A stretch of 32,590 nt of DNA, from assembly GCA_016786925.1 (NCBI GenBank), contig JAEUTU010000130.1, positions 1 to 32,590 of the forward strand, written 5' to 3'. The stretch's first letter is position 1. The number at the start of each line of letters is the position of its first letter. This DNA comes from Bacteroidia bacterium. Its GTDB lineage: Bacteria > Bacteroidota > Bacteroidia > 2-12-FULL-35-15. This document shows positions 9,083 to 15,247 of the stretch, in pieces. Both the position numbers and the translations under genes were made by a program. The notes under the pieces are model-generated. The model was not told the origin of the DNA, did no database searches, and worked only from the letters and a program-made list of their open reading frames with translations.

Positions 9083-11245
9083 ATGTTGAAGAAAACAATT
9101 CTATCCTTAGTCGCAGTTCAATTCCTATTTGCATCATTCCTAAAAGCAGATGAAGGAATGTGGTTACCCTTATTTTTAAAATCATTAAATGAAGCCGATA
9201 TGCAGAGCAAAGGCCTTAAGCTTTCTGCTGAAGATATCTACAGTATCAATAAGTCAAGTTTGAAAGATGGTATCGTTCATTTTGGTGGCGGGTGTACGGG
9301 TGAGATCATTTCTGATAAAGGGTTGCTATTTACCAATCATCATTGCGGATATGGACAGATCCAATCACACAGTACGGTTGAAAACGACTTGTTAACGAAT
9401 GGTTTCTGGGCAAAATCTCAAGCGGAAGAATTATCTAATCCTGGTTTAACAGCTACATTCATTGTTCGCATAGAGGATGTAACAGCAAAGGTGTTGGAAG
9501 GTGTAACAGATAATATGCCGGATGCAGAACGTGAAAAGAAGATCGCTGATGCAATTGCCGCAATCACAAAAGATGCAACAAAAGATACACATTATGGAGC
9601 ATACATTCGCCCCTTCTTTTATGGGAATGAGTATTATATGTTTGTAACCGAAACATTTAAAGATGTTCGATTGGTTGGAGCACCTCCATCATCTATCGGT
9701 AAGTTTGGTGGCGATACGGATAATTGGATGTGGCCCCGTCACACCGGTGATTTTTCGATCTTCCGTATTTATGCAAACAAGGATAATAAACCGGCAGAGT
9801 ATTCAAAGGACAATGTTCCATATACTCCAAAATATGTGATCCCAATTTCATTAAAAGGTGCGGAGCAAGGAGATTTTACCATGGTGTATGGTTTTCCCGG
9901 AAGAACAACCGAGTATTTAAGTTCTTATGCAGTGGATATGATCATGAATGTATCAGACCCTGCTAAAGTAAAGATCCGCGAAACCAAATTGGCTATTTGG
10001 GATAAGGATATGAAAGAAAGTGATAAGGTAAGAATTCAATACTCTGCAAAATATGCAAGTATTGCTAACTACTGGAAAAAATGGGCAGGTGAGATTAATG
10101 GATTGAAAAAATTAGATGCCTTGAACAAGAAAAAAATGTTTGAACAGGATTTTCTTCAAAAAGTAAATACAGATGATAATGCAAAGAGTAAATATGGCGA
10201 ACTGTTTGGGGCATTTGAAAAAAATTACAAAACCTTTACTTCTTTAAATAATCAACGCGATTACTTTGTTGAAGCCATTTTAGGAATTGAGGCAGCCGGC
10301 TATGCATTCACTTTTTCTGATGTGGTGGATGCATTGGCAGGTGGAAAGAAAGCTGCTGATGTTCAAAAGAATATCGATAAATTGAAAAAAGATATGGCTG
10401 CATTCTATAAAGATTTTAATGCAGCTACTGATGAAAAGATCTGTGCAGCTATGTTGAAAATGGTTTATACGGATCTGCCGAAAGATCAACAAGCAAGTGT
10501 TTTTGCTGAGATCGAGAAGAAATACAAAGGCGACTTTTCAAAATACGCAGCTGATATTTATAAAAAATCAATTTTTTCATCTCAGGAAAAAGTAGCTGCA
10601 GCCCTAGAAAATATGAATTCTAACTATAAGAAGATCGCTAAAGATCCAATATATAATTTGATCATCAGCTGCTATTCAAAATTTGCAAAGGATGTTCGTC
10701 CGGAATACAATCGATTAGATATGGAGATCGCTAAGTTGAATAAAAGATACATGAAAGGTATGCGTGAATTGATTACCAATAAAAAATATTATCCGGATGC
10801 GAACAGCACATTGCGTGTAACGTATGGTAAAGTAGATGGGTATGAGCCGAAAGATGGTGTGTTCTATAACTATTACACAACTCTGGAAGGTGTAATGGAA
10901 AAGGAAAATCCATTGGTAGATGAATTTGTTGTATCTCCTAAATTGAAAGAATTGTATCAGAAAAAAGATTACGGTCAGTATGCCGATAAGAATGGTGAAT
11001 TAAGAATTGCATTCTGTGCGAGCAATCATACTACTGGTGGTAACTCAGGAAGCCCTGTGTTTAATGGCAATGGTGAATTGATCGGAACAAACTTTGATCG
11101 TAACTGGGAAGGAACCATGAGTGATATCATGTACAACCCTGATCAGGTTAGAAATATTGTTTTGGATGTTCGTTATACATTATTTGTGGTAGATAAATTT
11201 GCAGGAGCAGGCTATTTGTTGAATGAAATGAAGTTGGTGAAGTAA
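9083..11245 (+). CDS. dpp11: S46 family dipeptidyl peptidase, DPP11 type
   Basis: Family S46 enzymes (DPP7, DPP11, DAP BII) are about 720-residue periplasmic exopeptidases releasing N-terminal dipeptides; this one has 720. A signal peptide (MLKKTILSLVAVQFLFASFLKA) precedes DEGMWLP, the usual mature start. Probable catalytic residues are H86 in NHHCGYG, D223 in WPRHTGDFS and S655 in GGNSGSPV. The residue known to set specificity is 673: Arg in Porphyromonas DPP11 (prefers Asp/Glu at P1) and Gly in DPP7 (hydrophobic P1). Here codon 673 is Arg, in NFDRNWEGTMSD, so acidic P1 preference is inferred. The gene is followed after 1 bp by cinA, which implies translational coupling. Confidence 0.93.
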   Translation: MLKKTILSLVAVQFLFASFLKADEGMWLPLFLKSLNEADMQSKGLKLSAEDIYSINKSSLKDGIVHFGGGCTGEIISDKGLLFTNHHCGYGQIQSHSTVENDLLTNGFWAKSQAEELSNPGLTATFIVRIEDVTAKVLEGVTDNMPDAEREKKIADAIAAITKDATKDTHYGAYIRPFFYGNEYYMFVTETFKDVRLVGAPPSSIGKFGGDTDNWMWPRHTGDFSIFRIYANKDNKPAEYSKDNVPYTPKYVIPISLKGAEQGDFTMVYGFPGRTTEYLSSYAVDMIMNVSDPAKVKIRETKLAIWDKDMKESDKVRIQYSAKYASIANYWKKWAGEINGLKKLDALNKKKMFEQDFLQKVNTDDNAKSKYGELFGAFEKNYKTFTSLNNQRDYFVEAILGIEAAGYAFTFSDVVDALAGGKKAADVQKNIDKLKKDMAAFYKDFNAATDEKICAAMLKMVYTDLPKDQQASVFAEIEKKYKGDFSKYAADIYKKSIFSSQEKVAAALENMNSNYKKIAKDPIYNLIISCYSKFAKDVRPEYNRLDMEIAKLNKRYMKGMRELITNKKYYPDANSTLRVTYGKVDGYEPKDGVFYNYYTTLEGVMEKENPLVDEFVVSPKLKELYQKKDYGQYADKNGELRIAFCASNHTTGGNSGSPVFNGNGELIGTNFDRNWEGTMSDIMYNPDQVRNIVLDVRYTLFVVDKFAGAGYLLNEMKLVK

Positions 11246-11246
11246 T

Positions 11247-12500
11247 ATGCAGGTAGAAATAATTACAATAGGCGATGAGATCCTGATCGGTCAGATCGTT
11301 GATACCAATTCAGCTTTTATTGGTCAATTGCTGAATATGAATGGTATGAGTGTAAAGCAGATCTCTTCTGTTTCTGACGATCGCGAACACATTCTTAAAG
11401 CATTAGCAGAAGCAAAGAGTAGGGCACAGGTGATCCTAATAACAGGAGGATTGGGGCCAACCAAAGACGATATTACAAAAAAAACATTAGCGGAATATTT
11501 CAACTGCAAAATGCGTTTTGATGAGCAAGCCTATCAGGATGTAGTGAATCTGTTTGCACAATATGGCAAAGAAGTGACACCCATCAATCGTTTGCAGGCT
11601 GAAGTACCGGAGATATGTGAAGTAGTGAGGAATTATAATGGTACAGCTCCTGGAATGTGGTTCGATGTGGATGGAATAATTTATGTTTCTATGCCCGGAG
11701 TGCCATACGAGATGAAAGCTATGATGCAAAATCAGGTGGTGCCAAAAATAAAAGAGCGGTTTAAACTACCTGCGATTTTTCATAAAACAGTCTTAACACA
11801 AGGAATAGGAGAGTCGGCTCTGTCAGAAATGATCAGCGACTGGGAGGATAGTCTGGCAGCGGTTAGTATCAAATTGGCTTATTTACCATCGCCCGGAATG
11901 GTTCGTTTGCGTTTGAGTACCAAAGGCGAAACATTGGAACCATTAAAAAGAAATGTGGAAGCGAAGATCGAAGAATTAAAAACGATCATTGCGGAGTATA
12001 TTTATGGCTACGAAACATTTGGTGAGGAGAAAGAGACGCTAGAGCAGATCGTAGGCAAGCTGTTAAGAGATAAGAAAAAGACCATTTCAACAGCCGAAAG
12101 TTGTACCGGAGGCTACATTTCACATTTAATTACTAAAGTTCCCGGTAGCTCAGAATATTATATGGGCTCGGTGATCTCCTATTCTTACGATATTAAAGAA
12201 AATGAATTGGGAGTTTCAGCGTCTGTTTTAGAATCACAGGGGGCTGTGAGCCAGCCTGTTGTTGAGCAGATGGCAAAAGCGATCCGTGAAAAATACAAGA
12301 CAGATTATTCTATTTCTGCATCTGGAATTGCCGGCCCTGGTGGCGGTACCGATGAAAAGCCGGTTGGTACTGTTTGGATCGCGGTGGCTACTCCAGATAA
12401 AGTGATCTCAGAAAAGTTTTTATTTGGAAACAATAGAGAGCGTAATATTCAAAAGACCGCTCAAGCAGCTCTCAATATGTTGAGGAAACAGTTGGAGTAG
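11247..12500 (+). CDS. cinA: CinA-like protein (competence/damage-inducible protein A family)
   Basis: It has two domains. The N-terminal MoCF/COG1058 domain (about 1-170) has EIITIGDEILIGQIVDTNS, ITGGLGPTKDD and GTAPGMW; in characterised members this domain has ADP-ribose pyrophosphatase activity. The C-terminal CinA domain (about 262-417) has STAESCTGGYISHL at 281-294, GSVISYSYDIKENELGV and SGIAGPGGGTDEKPVGTVW; PncC-type members deamidate nicotinamide mononucleotide in NAD salvage. The full 417-residue length is normal. It is the last gene of the operon starting at 6656, with its ATG 1 bp after the previous stop, although its function is not clearly linked to the secreted peptidases. Confidence 0.95.
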   Translation: MQVEIITIGDEILIGQIVDTNSAFIGQLLNMNGMSVKQISSVSDDREHILKALAEAKSRAQVILITGGLGPTKDDITKKTLAEYFNCKMRFDEQAYQDVVNLFAQYGKEVTPINRLQAEVPEICEVVRNYNGTAPGMWFDVDGIIYVSMPGVPYEMKAMMQNQVVPKIKERFKLPAIFHKTVLTQGIGESALSEMISDWEDSLAAVSIKLAYLPSPGMVRLRLSTKGETLEPLKRNVEAKIEELKTIIAEYIYGYETFGEEKETLEQIVGKLLRDKKKTISTAESCTGGYISHLITKVPGSSEYYMGSVISYSYDIKENELGVSASVLESQGAVSQPVVEQMAKAIREKYKTDYSISASGIAGPGGGTDEKPVGTVWIAVATPDKVISEKFLFGNNRERNIQKTAQAALNMLRKQLE

Positions 12501-12537
12501 TTAGGTTGTTGGTTGTTTGGGACTTTCTAATTGTGCA

Positions 12538-12567
12538 GTTAATTTTCGTTCCTCAAATTACTCGGGA
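12538..12567. repeat. 30-bp direct repeat, copy 1
   Basis: This 30-bp segment beginning GTTAATTTTCGTTCC recurs exactly at 12637-12666. Both copies sit to the left of a terminator-hairpin copy, so with the 46-bp repeat they form a tandem composite unit of about 100 bp. Confidence 0.9.
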
Positions 12568-12573
12568 TAATTT

Positions 12574-12619
12574 AATAAATAAAAAAAGGTTTAACTTTCG
12601 TTAAACCTTTTAAGGGTGG
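12574..12619. repeat. 46-bp direct repeat with hairpin, copy 1
   Basis: This segment recurs exactly at 12684-12729. It contains a 12-bp perfect stem and ends in AAGGGTGG, the sequence that borders and begins the 3' end of tRNA-His on the minus strand. Confidence 0.9.
12584..12611 (-). terminator. Rho-independent terminator, probably the former terminator of tRNA-His
   Basis: On the minus strand AAAAGGTTTAAC and GTTAAACCTTTT form a perfect 12-bp stem around a GAAA tetraloop, followed by TTTATTTATT. It lies 2 bp beyond the conserved AGGGTGG tail of the tRNA remnant, the same arrangement seen beyond the intact tRNA-His at 15844. No minus-strand gene now feeds into it. Confidence 0.8.
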
Positions 12620-12630
12620 ATGATGGGACT
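12609..12630. repeat. Distal attachment-site-like copy of the tRNA-His 3' end
   Basis: These 22 bp are identical to 15838-15859. They include 16 nt of the tRNA-His 3' end (T-arm and acceptor strand) plus 6 flanking nt. The match stops at both ends. A perfect repeat of a tRNA 3' end bounding foreign-looking DNA is the usual mark of tyrosine-recombinase integration. Confidence 0.8.
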
Positions 12631-12636
12631 TCCCTC

Positions 12637-12666
12637 GTTAATTTTCGTTCCTCAAATTACTCGGGA
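12637..12666. repeat. 30-bp direct repeat, copy 2
   Basis: Exact second copy of the segment at 12538-12567, offset 99 bp. It is followed by CAGGCTTCTCGTAAATG, which is absent from the first unit. Confidence 0.9.
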
Positions 12667-12683
12667 CAGGCTTCTCGTAAATG

Positions 12684-12729
12684 AATAAATAAAAAAAGGT
12701 TTAACTTTCGTTAAACCTTTTAAGGGTGG
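12684..12729. repeat. 46-bp direct repeat with hairpin, copy 2
   Basis: Exact second copy of 12574-12619, offset 110 bp. To its right the sequence (GGGTGGTTATTGGGGG) only loosely resembles the tRNA-His end, matching 11 of 14 positions, so it may be an older, decayed remnant. Confidence 0.9.
12694..12721 (-). terminator. Duplicate copy of the minus-strand terminator
   Basis: Same 12-bp stem, GAAA tetraloop and T-rich tail as at 12584-12611. It occurs in the second copy of the 46-bp repeat. Confidence 0.75.
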
Positions 12730-12843
12730 TTATTGGGGGCAAACTCAAACCCTTTTTGGTTCTATATTGCAGATATTAAATGTCGCATAGCTTTTTTCTC
12801 TTCTCCCAAAATCATACATTTACATATTTACTGTAATTATCAT

Positions 12844-13578
12844 ATGTTTCAAAACAATCCTTACAAACAAAATTGTATCATTTTTGCTGCTATTTCTCTA
12901 ATTTCAGCGGTGTACTTGATACTTGGTTGCTATTTTAAATATACATTGCTTGATTGGTCTGATTATGCAATAACGACTTTTAATAATGTGATTTCAGGTG
13001 TTTTAACATCTGCATTATTACTTTTTGCAGTAGAATGGATTCTATATAAAAAAGATGTATTAAGTTATGGAAAATATTCAGGAACTTATAGGAAGGTTTA
13101 TATGACTGAAGTAAATGACGACAGAAAAAGAAGCCAAGAAATAGAAAAATCGGTTAGGCTCGGAAAAGAATCAGGTTCTAAAATTAAATTTATTGATGAT
13201 TCTGTTTATCATGAGCTAAGTTATTATGAGCTAGAAACTAATGAGTACTTAACAGAATTAGAATACTTATACAATGGGAAATACAAAGGGACTGTTGAGT
13301 ATATTGACCATGATTTTGAAGATGAAATGGGTAAAAAGCACTACGATCTGAAAATTAAGCCTAAATGTTTTGCGTATTTTCAATTAAACTTCACTTCTAA
13401 TATTTCTGGTGAAGGGAATTATAAATATGCTAATAAGTTAGATTTTGGCATTTTTAATTTTCAACTAGATCCAGAAAATAGTAATAGAATTCTAGTTTAT
13501 TATAAAAATACAATGCCTAGTGGAATATCGGAAGGGTACGAAATATGGGAAAGAATTTTAAATAAAAACAACAACTAA
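12844..13578 (+). CDS. Two-TM protein with probable beta-rich cytosolic domain, unknown function
   Basis: I do not recognise a family with certainty. The ATG at 12844 is chosen because earlier in-frame codons lie in repeat DNA. The 244-residue product has two hydrophobic segments (about 11-31 and 45-67), then a soluble domain of about 170 residues. That domain has alternating strand-like patterns, with GKYSGTYRKVYMTEV near 76-90, GKYKGTVEYIDHDFED, CFAYFQLNFTS and ILVYYKNTMPSGISEGYEIW near the end. The layout of two short N-terminal helices plus a beta-barrel-like domain recalls the 2TM-beta effectors (Cap15 type) of CBASS immunity. No CD-NTase is nearby, so this is only architectural analogy. 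It opens a run of islet genes and is followed after 5 bp by a 66-codon gene. Confidence 0.75.
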   Translation: MFQNNPYKQNCIIFAAISLISAVYLILGCYFKYTLLDWSDYAITTFNNVISGVLTSALLLFAVEWILYKKDVLSYGKYSGTYRKVYMTEVNDDRKRSQEIEKSVRLGKESGSKIKFIDDSVYHELSYYELETNEYLTELEYLYNGKYKGTVEYIDHDFEDEMGKKHYDLKIKPKCFAYFQLNFTSNISGEGNYKYANKLDFGIFNFQLDPENSNRILVYYKNTMPSGISEGYEIWERILNKNNN

Positions 13579-13583
13579 TATAT

Positions 13584-13784
13584 ATGGGAGCACAAAATTT
13601 AAAGCCAAAAGCGAAAGCTAGAGAATTATATAATTCTATTATTATTGCTGAAAAAAATCGTATTTCGCATGATGATGTTATCAATATTTGCCGTACAATA
13701 TTAGATCAGTGTATATCATATGCTAAGGATGAGTATTTAGATTATCTGAATGAAGTAAAAAATGCTTTAAATGATATTGAATAG
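13584..13784 (+). CDS. Small helical protein of phage-like appearance
   Basis: The 66-residue, probably all-helical product starts LKPKAKARELYNSIIIAEKN and ends YAKDEYLDYLNEVKNALNDI. The pattern KPK-x-KA-x-ELY near the start and a C-terminal Y-x-x-EVK-x-x-(L/I) recalls short hypothetical proteins frequent in Bacteroidota prophages and plasmids, but this is recalled resemblance, not a search result. It is coupled to the 2TM gene (5-bp gap) and separated from the TAC genes by about 330 bp, so it belongs to the first transcription unit of the islet. Confidence 0.6.
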   Translation: MGAQNLKPKAKARELYNSIIIAEKNRISHDDVINICRTILDQCISYAKDEYLDYLNEVKNALNDIE

Positions 13785-14061
13785 TGCAGCATATCATCAC
13801 ATCTATGCTTAGTATAATCGATATGCTATTTGCATTGAAATCTTCAGTTTTTTGATACAAATTGCGATTAAACAAAGGGGGATTTATTTTATAGAATCAC
13901 TTTCTTATATGAACCCACTTATTAAGCATGGTATTAAAAGGAAAGTTCTTCTTCTTTTTAGAATGATTTTTCTCGTACTGAATAATTGTACTCGACTCCT
14001 ATTTTTTTTAATAATTGGGCTTATTCATATTTAAAAATATATTATAATTGTTAAAAAAAAT

Positions 14062-14088
14062 AAAAGTTCTATTTTTTATGGAACTTTT
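14062..14088. promoter_or_regulatory. Inverted repeat upstream of the TAC promoter, candidate operator
   Basis: AAAAGTTC (14062-14069) and GAACTTTT (14081-14088) form a perfect 8-bp dyad with an 11-bp spacer. The dyad lies 4 bp before an exact -7 box, so it covers the -33 region. Dimeric HigA-type antitoxins usually repress their own operon through such dyads, which makes this the natural operator candidate. It could also be a weak terminator for the upstream genes. Confidence 0.45.
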
Positions 14089-14092
14089 CATG

Positions 14093-14100
14093 TATATTTG
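14093..14100 (+). promoter_or_regulatory. -7 promoter box of the TAC operon
   Basis: TATATTTG is an exact TAnnTTTG match, 17 bp before the toxin ATG. No good TTTG -33 element is visible, which would fit a regulated promoter. The purine-rich AGAAGGA directly before the ATG may help initiation. Confidence 0.5.
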
Positions 14101-14117
14101 CGTTCAATCAAGAAGGA

Positions 14118-14504
14118 ATGGAATTTGTTTCGAAACAGAAATTACTAAAACTAAAGAAAAAAAATCGAGGAAATATACCTTTGCAAGAGGCTGTTGATAA
14201 GTTAATAAAGGATATTGAGGAGGCTAAGTGGAAATCCAAAACTGATGTAAAGGCTTCTAGAATAGATGCAGATTGTGTACATAACGATGGTTTTTTCTTT
14301 TTTAATATCAATGTTCATCGGACGATGGTGTTGCTTGAATTTTCTATTGAAGATGACCAAAGTATTGAAGACAAGAAAGATGATAGCTATCAAGGAGAAG
14401 CAAGTGTAGTTTGGGTAGGTACTCATGAAGAATACGAATCAACTTTTAAAAACAATAAGGATACAATTGAAAAATGGTTACGAGGTAAAGAATTAATAGA
14501 ATAA
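14118..14504 (+). CDS. higB: HigB-like type II toxin (probable mRNA interferase) of a TAC system
   Basis: The 128-residue product follows the layout of the HigB toxin family with a RelE-like fold: an N-terminal helix pair (PLQEAVDKLIKDIEEAKWKS), the family landmark A-x-WKS-x-x-D(V/I)KA at about residues 35-46, a strand where relatives have VFNIKGNKYRL (here FFFFNINVHRTMVLLEFSI), and the closing VGTHEEYE near 97-104. Such toxins cleave mRNA, often on the ribosome. Two differences from the typical protein are visible: the GNKYR-like segment reads NVHRTMV, and an acidic insert (EDDQSIEDKKDDSY) lengthens the loop before the last strand. It is first in the operon, 8 bp before the antitoxin, the HigBA order. 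Activity is inferred. Confidence 0.7.
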   Translation: MEFVSKQKLLKLKKKNRGNIPLQEAVDKLIKDIEEAKWKSKTDVKASRIDADCVHNDGFFFFNINVHRTMVLLEFSIEDDQSIEDKKDDSYQGEASVVWVGTHEEYESTFKNNKDTIEKWLRGKELIE

Positions 14505-14512
14505 ATAAAAAA

Positions 14513-15235
14513 ATGGACAAATTTCAAATTGATAATATTTTAAAATTGACAGAGCTAGAAAGCGAGTTAGATTTAGAACGCGCTATTGCACTTCATGGTA
14601 AACTACGCCTGATGGTAAAAGATGACTCTAGTCTAGCTCCGTCAAGAAAACATCTTGGAAAATTAATCAAGCATTATGAAGAAAACCATTGGTCAAATGA
14701 TGATGGTATTACAGAAAATCAAATAGAAGAGAGTGATAGGGCTGAATTGCTTGTCTGTCTTGAGGTTCAATTTACTAGAAAGAGGAAAGAGGTAATAAAA
14801 GATCGATTAAAAGTTTTAGGGTTAAATCAACAAGATCTCGCTAAATTGTTGGGTCATGGAAAAAGTTATATGTCAGAGTTGGTAAATGGAGTTAGACCTT
14901 TTTCATCAGGTGATATTATGTTGATACATCGTATTCTTTCTATCAAATTAGAAATTTTAATGTCGCCAATTCTCAAAGAAGAAGATGTCATTCGAGTCAA
15001 AAAAGTAATTGCAGAGATAAATACCCCACAACTTAAAATTAAAATAGAAGACATTGAGACAAAATTGCTAGGGCCAGGTGATGTACAAGAAAACTATAAG
15101 AGGGGATTTCTTGCGCCAGGTTATCAGGATTTTTCATTGTTAGATAGAGCGGAAGAAGCAATTGAAGGAATTAAGATTGCTACAATAACTAGCAAACGGT
15201 TTGAAGATGCTTCAGAGCTAATTGTCGCACCTTAA
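14513..15235 (+). CDS. higA: HigA-like HTH antitoxin with long C-terminal extension
   Basis: Residues 1-62 resemble the N-terminal helical region of HigA antitoxins (TELESELDLERAIALHGKL, then LGKLIKHYEENHW). Residues about 92-150 are an XRE/Cro-type helix-turn-helix domain: IKDRLKVLGLNQQDLAKLLG, then KSYMSELVNGVRPFSSGDI. HigA proteins of this kind usually end soon after the HTH. This one continues about 85 residues (155-240), including ENYKRGFLAPGYQDFSLL with spaced aromatics Y195, F199, Y204 and F207. In the mycobacterial TAC system a C-terminal tail of HigA1 makes the antitoxin unstable unless SecB-TA binds; the tail here is a candidate for the same role. It should neutralise the toxin and repress the operon. 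The 12-bp gap to the chaperone gene supports a three-gene unit. Confidence 0.72.
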   Translation: MDKFQIDNILKLTELESELDLERAIALHGKLRLMVKDDSSLAPSRKHLGKLIKHYEENHWSNDDGITENQIEESDRAELLVCLEVQFTRKRKEVIKDRLKVLGLNQQDLAKLLGHGKSYMSELVNGVRPFSSGDIMLIHRILSIKLEILMSPILKEEDVIRVKKVIAEINTPQLKIKIEDIETKLLGPGDVQENYKRGFLAPGYQDFSLLDRAEEAIEGIKIATITSKRFEDASELIVAP

Positions 15236-15247
15236 TAATATGTAAAT

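Larger units (their letters stand above)
12501..12843. other. Gene-free repeat region at the distal end of the tRNA-His islet
   Basis: There is no credible coding region between the cinA stop and the ATG at 12844. The interval holds two copies of a 30-bp repeat, two copies of a 46-bp repeat that forms a minus-strand terminator hairpin, and a remnant of the tRNA-His 3' end. An open frame continuing upstream of 12844 to a TTG at 12733 is rejected because it begins inside the repeat. Confidence 0.85.
13785..14117 (+). other. Intergenic region between the two islet operons
   Basis: I see no convincing gene here. A 60-codon frame at 13852-14034 starts with TTG, is hydrophobic and low in complexity, and is not called. 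An 8-bp inverted repeat (AGCATATC at 13788-13795, GATATGCT at 13820-13827) has a 24-nt loop and no T-tract. The right end holds the inverted repeat and promoter box of the TAC operon. Confidence 0.6.

Noticed and set aside
12538..12729. CRISPR-like array
   Set aside because: Only two copies of each repeat, with unequal spacers and a terminator hairpin inside. They are better explained as duplicated attachment-site flanks.
12733..12843. Upstream extension of the 2TM gene from a TTG at 12733
   Set aside because: It starts in the tRNA/terminator repeat, has no membrane or domain logic, and the ATG at 12844 directly precedes the first hydrophobic helix.
13852..14034. 60-codon TTG-start frame in the islet intergenic region, possibly a small hydrophobic toxin
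   Set aside because: Rare start, no initiation signal, low-complexity AT-rich composition and no antisense RNA or partner visible.
14513..15235. Phage repressor or plain XRE regulator
   Set aside because: The N-terminal HigA-like region, the HigB-like gene 8 bp upstream and the operon order favour an antitoxin, although it should also act as a repressor.
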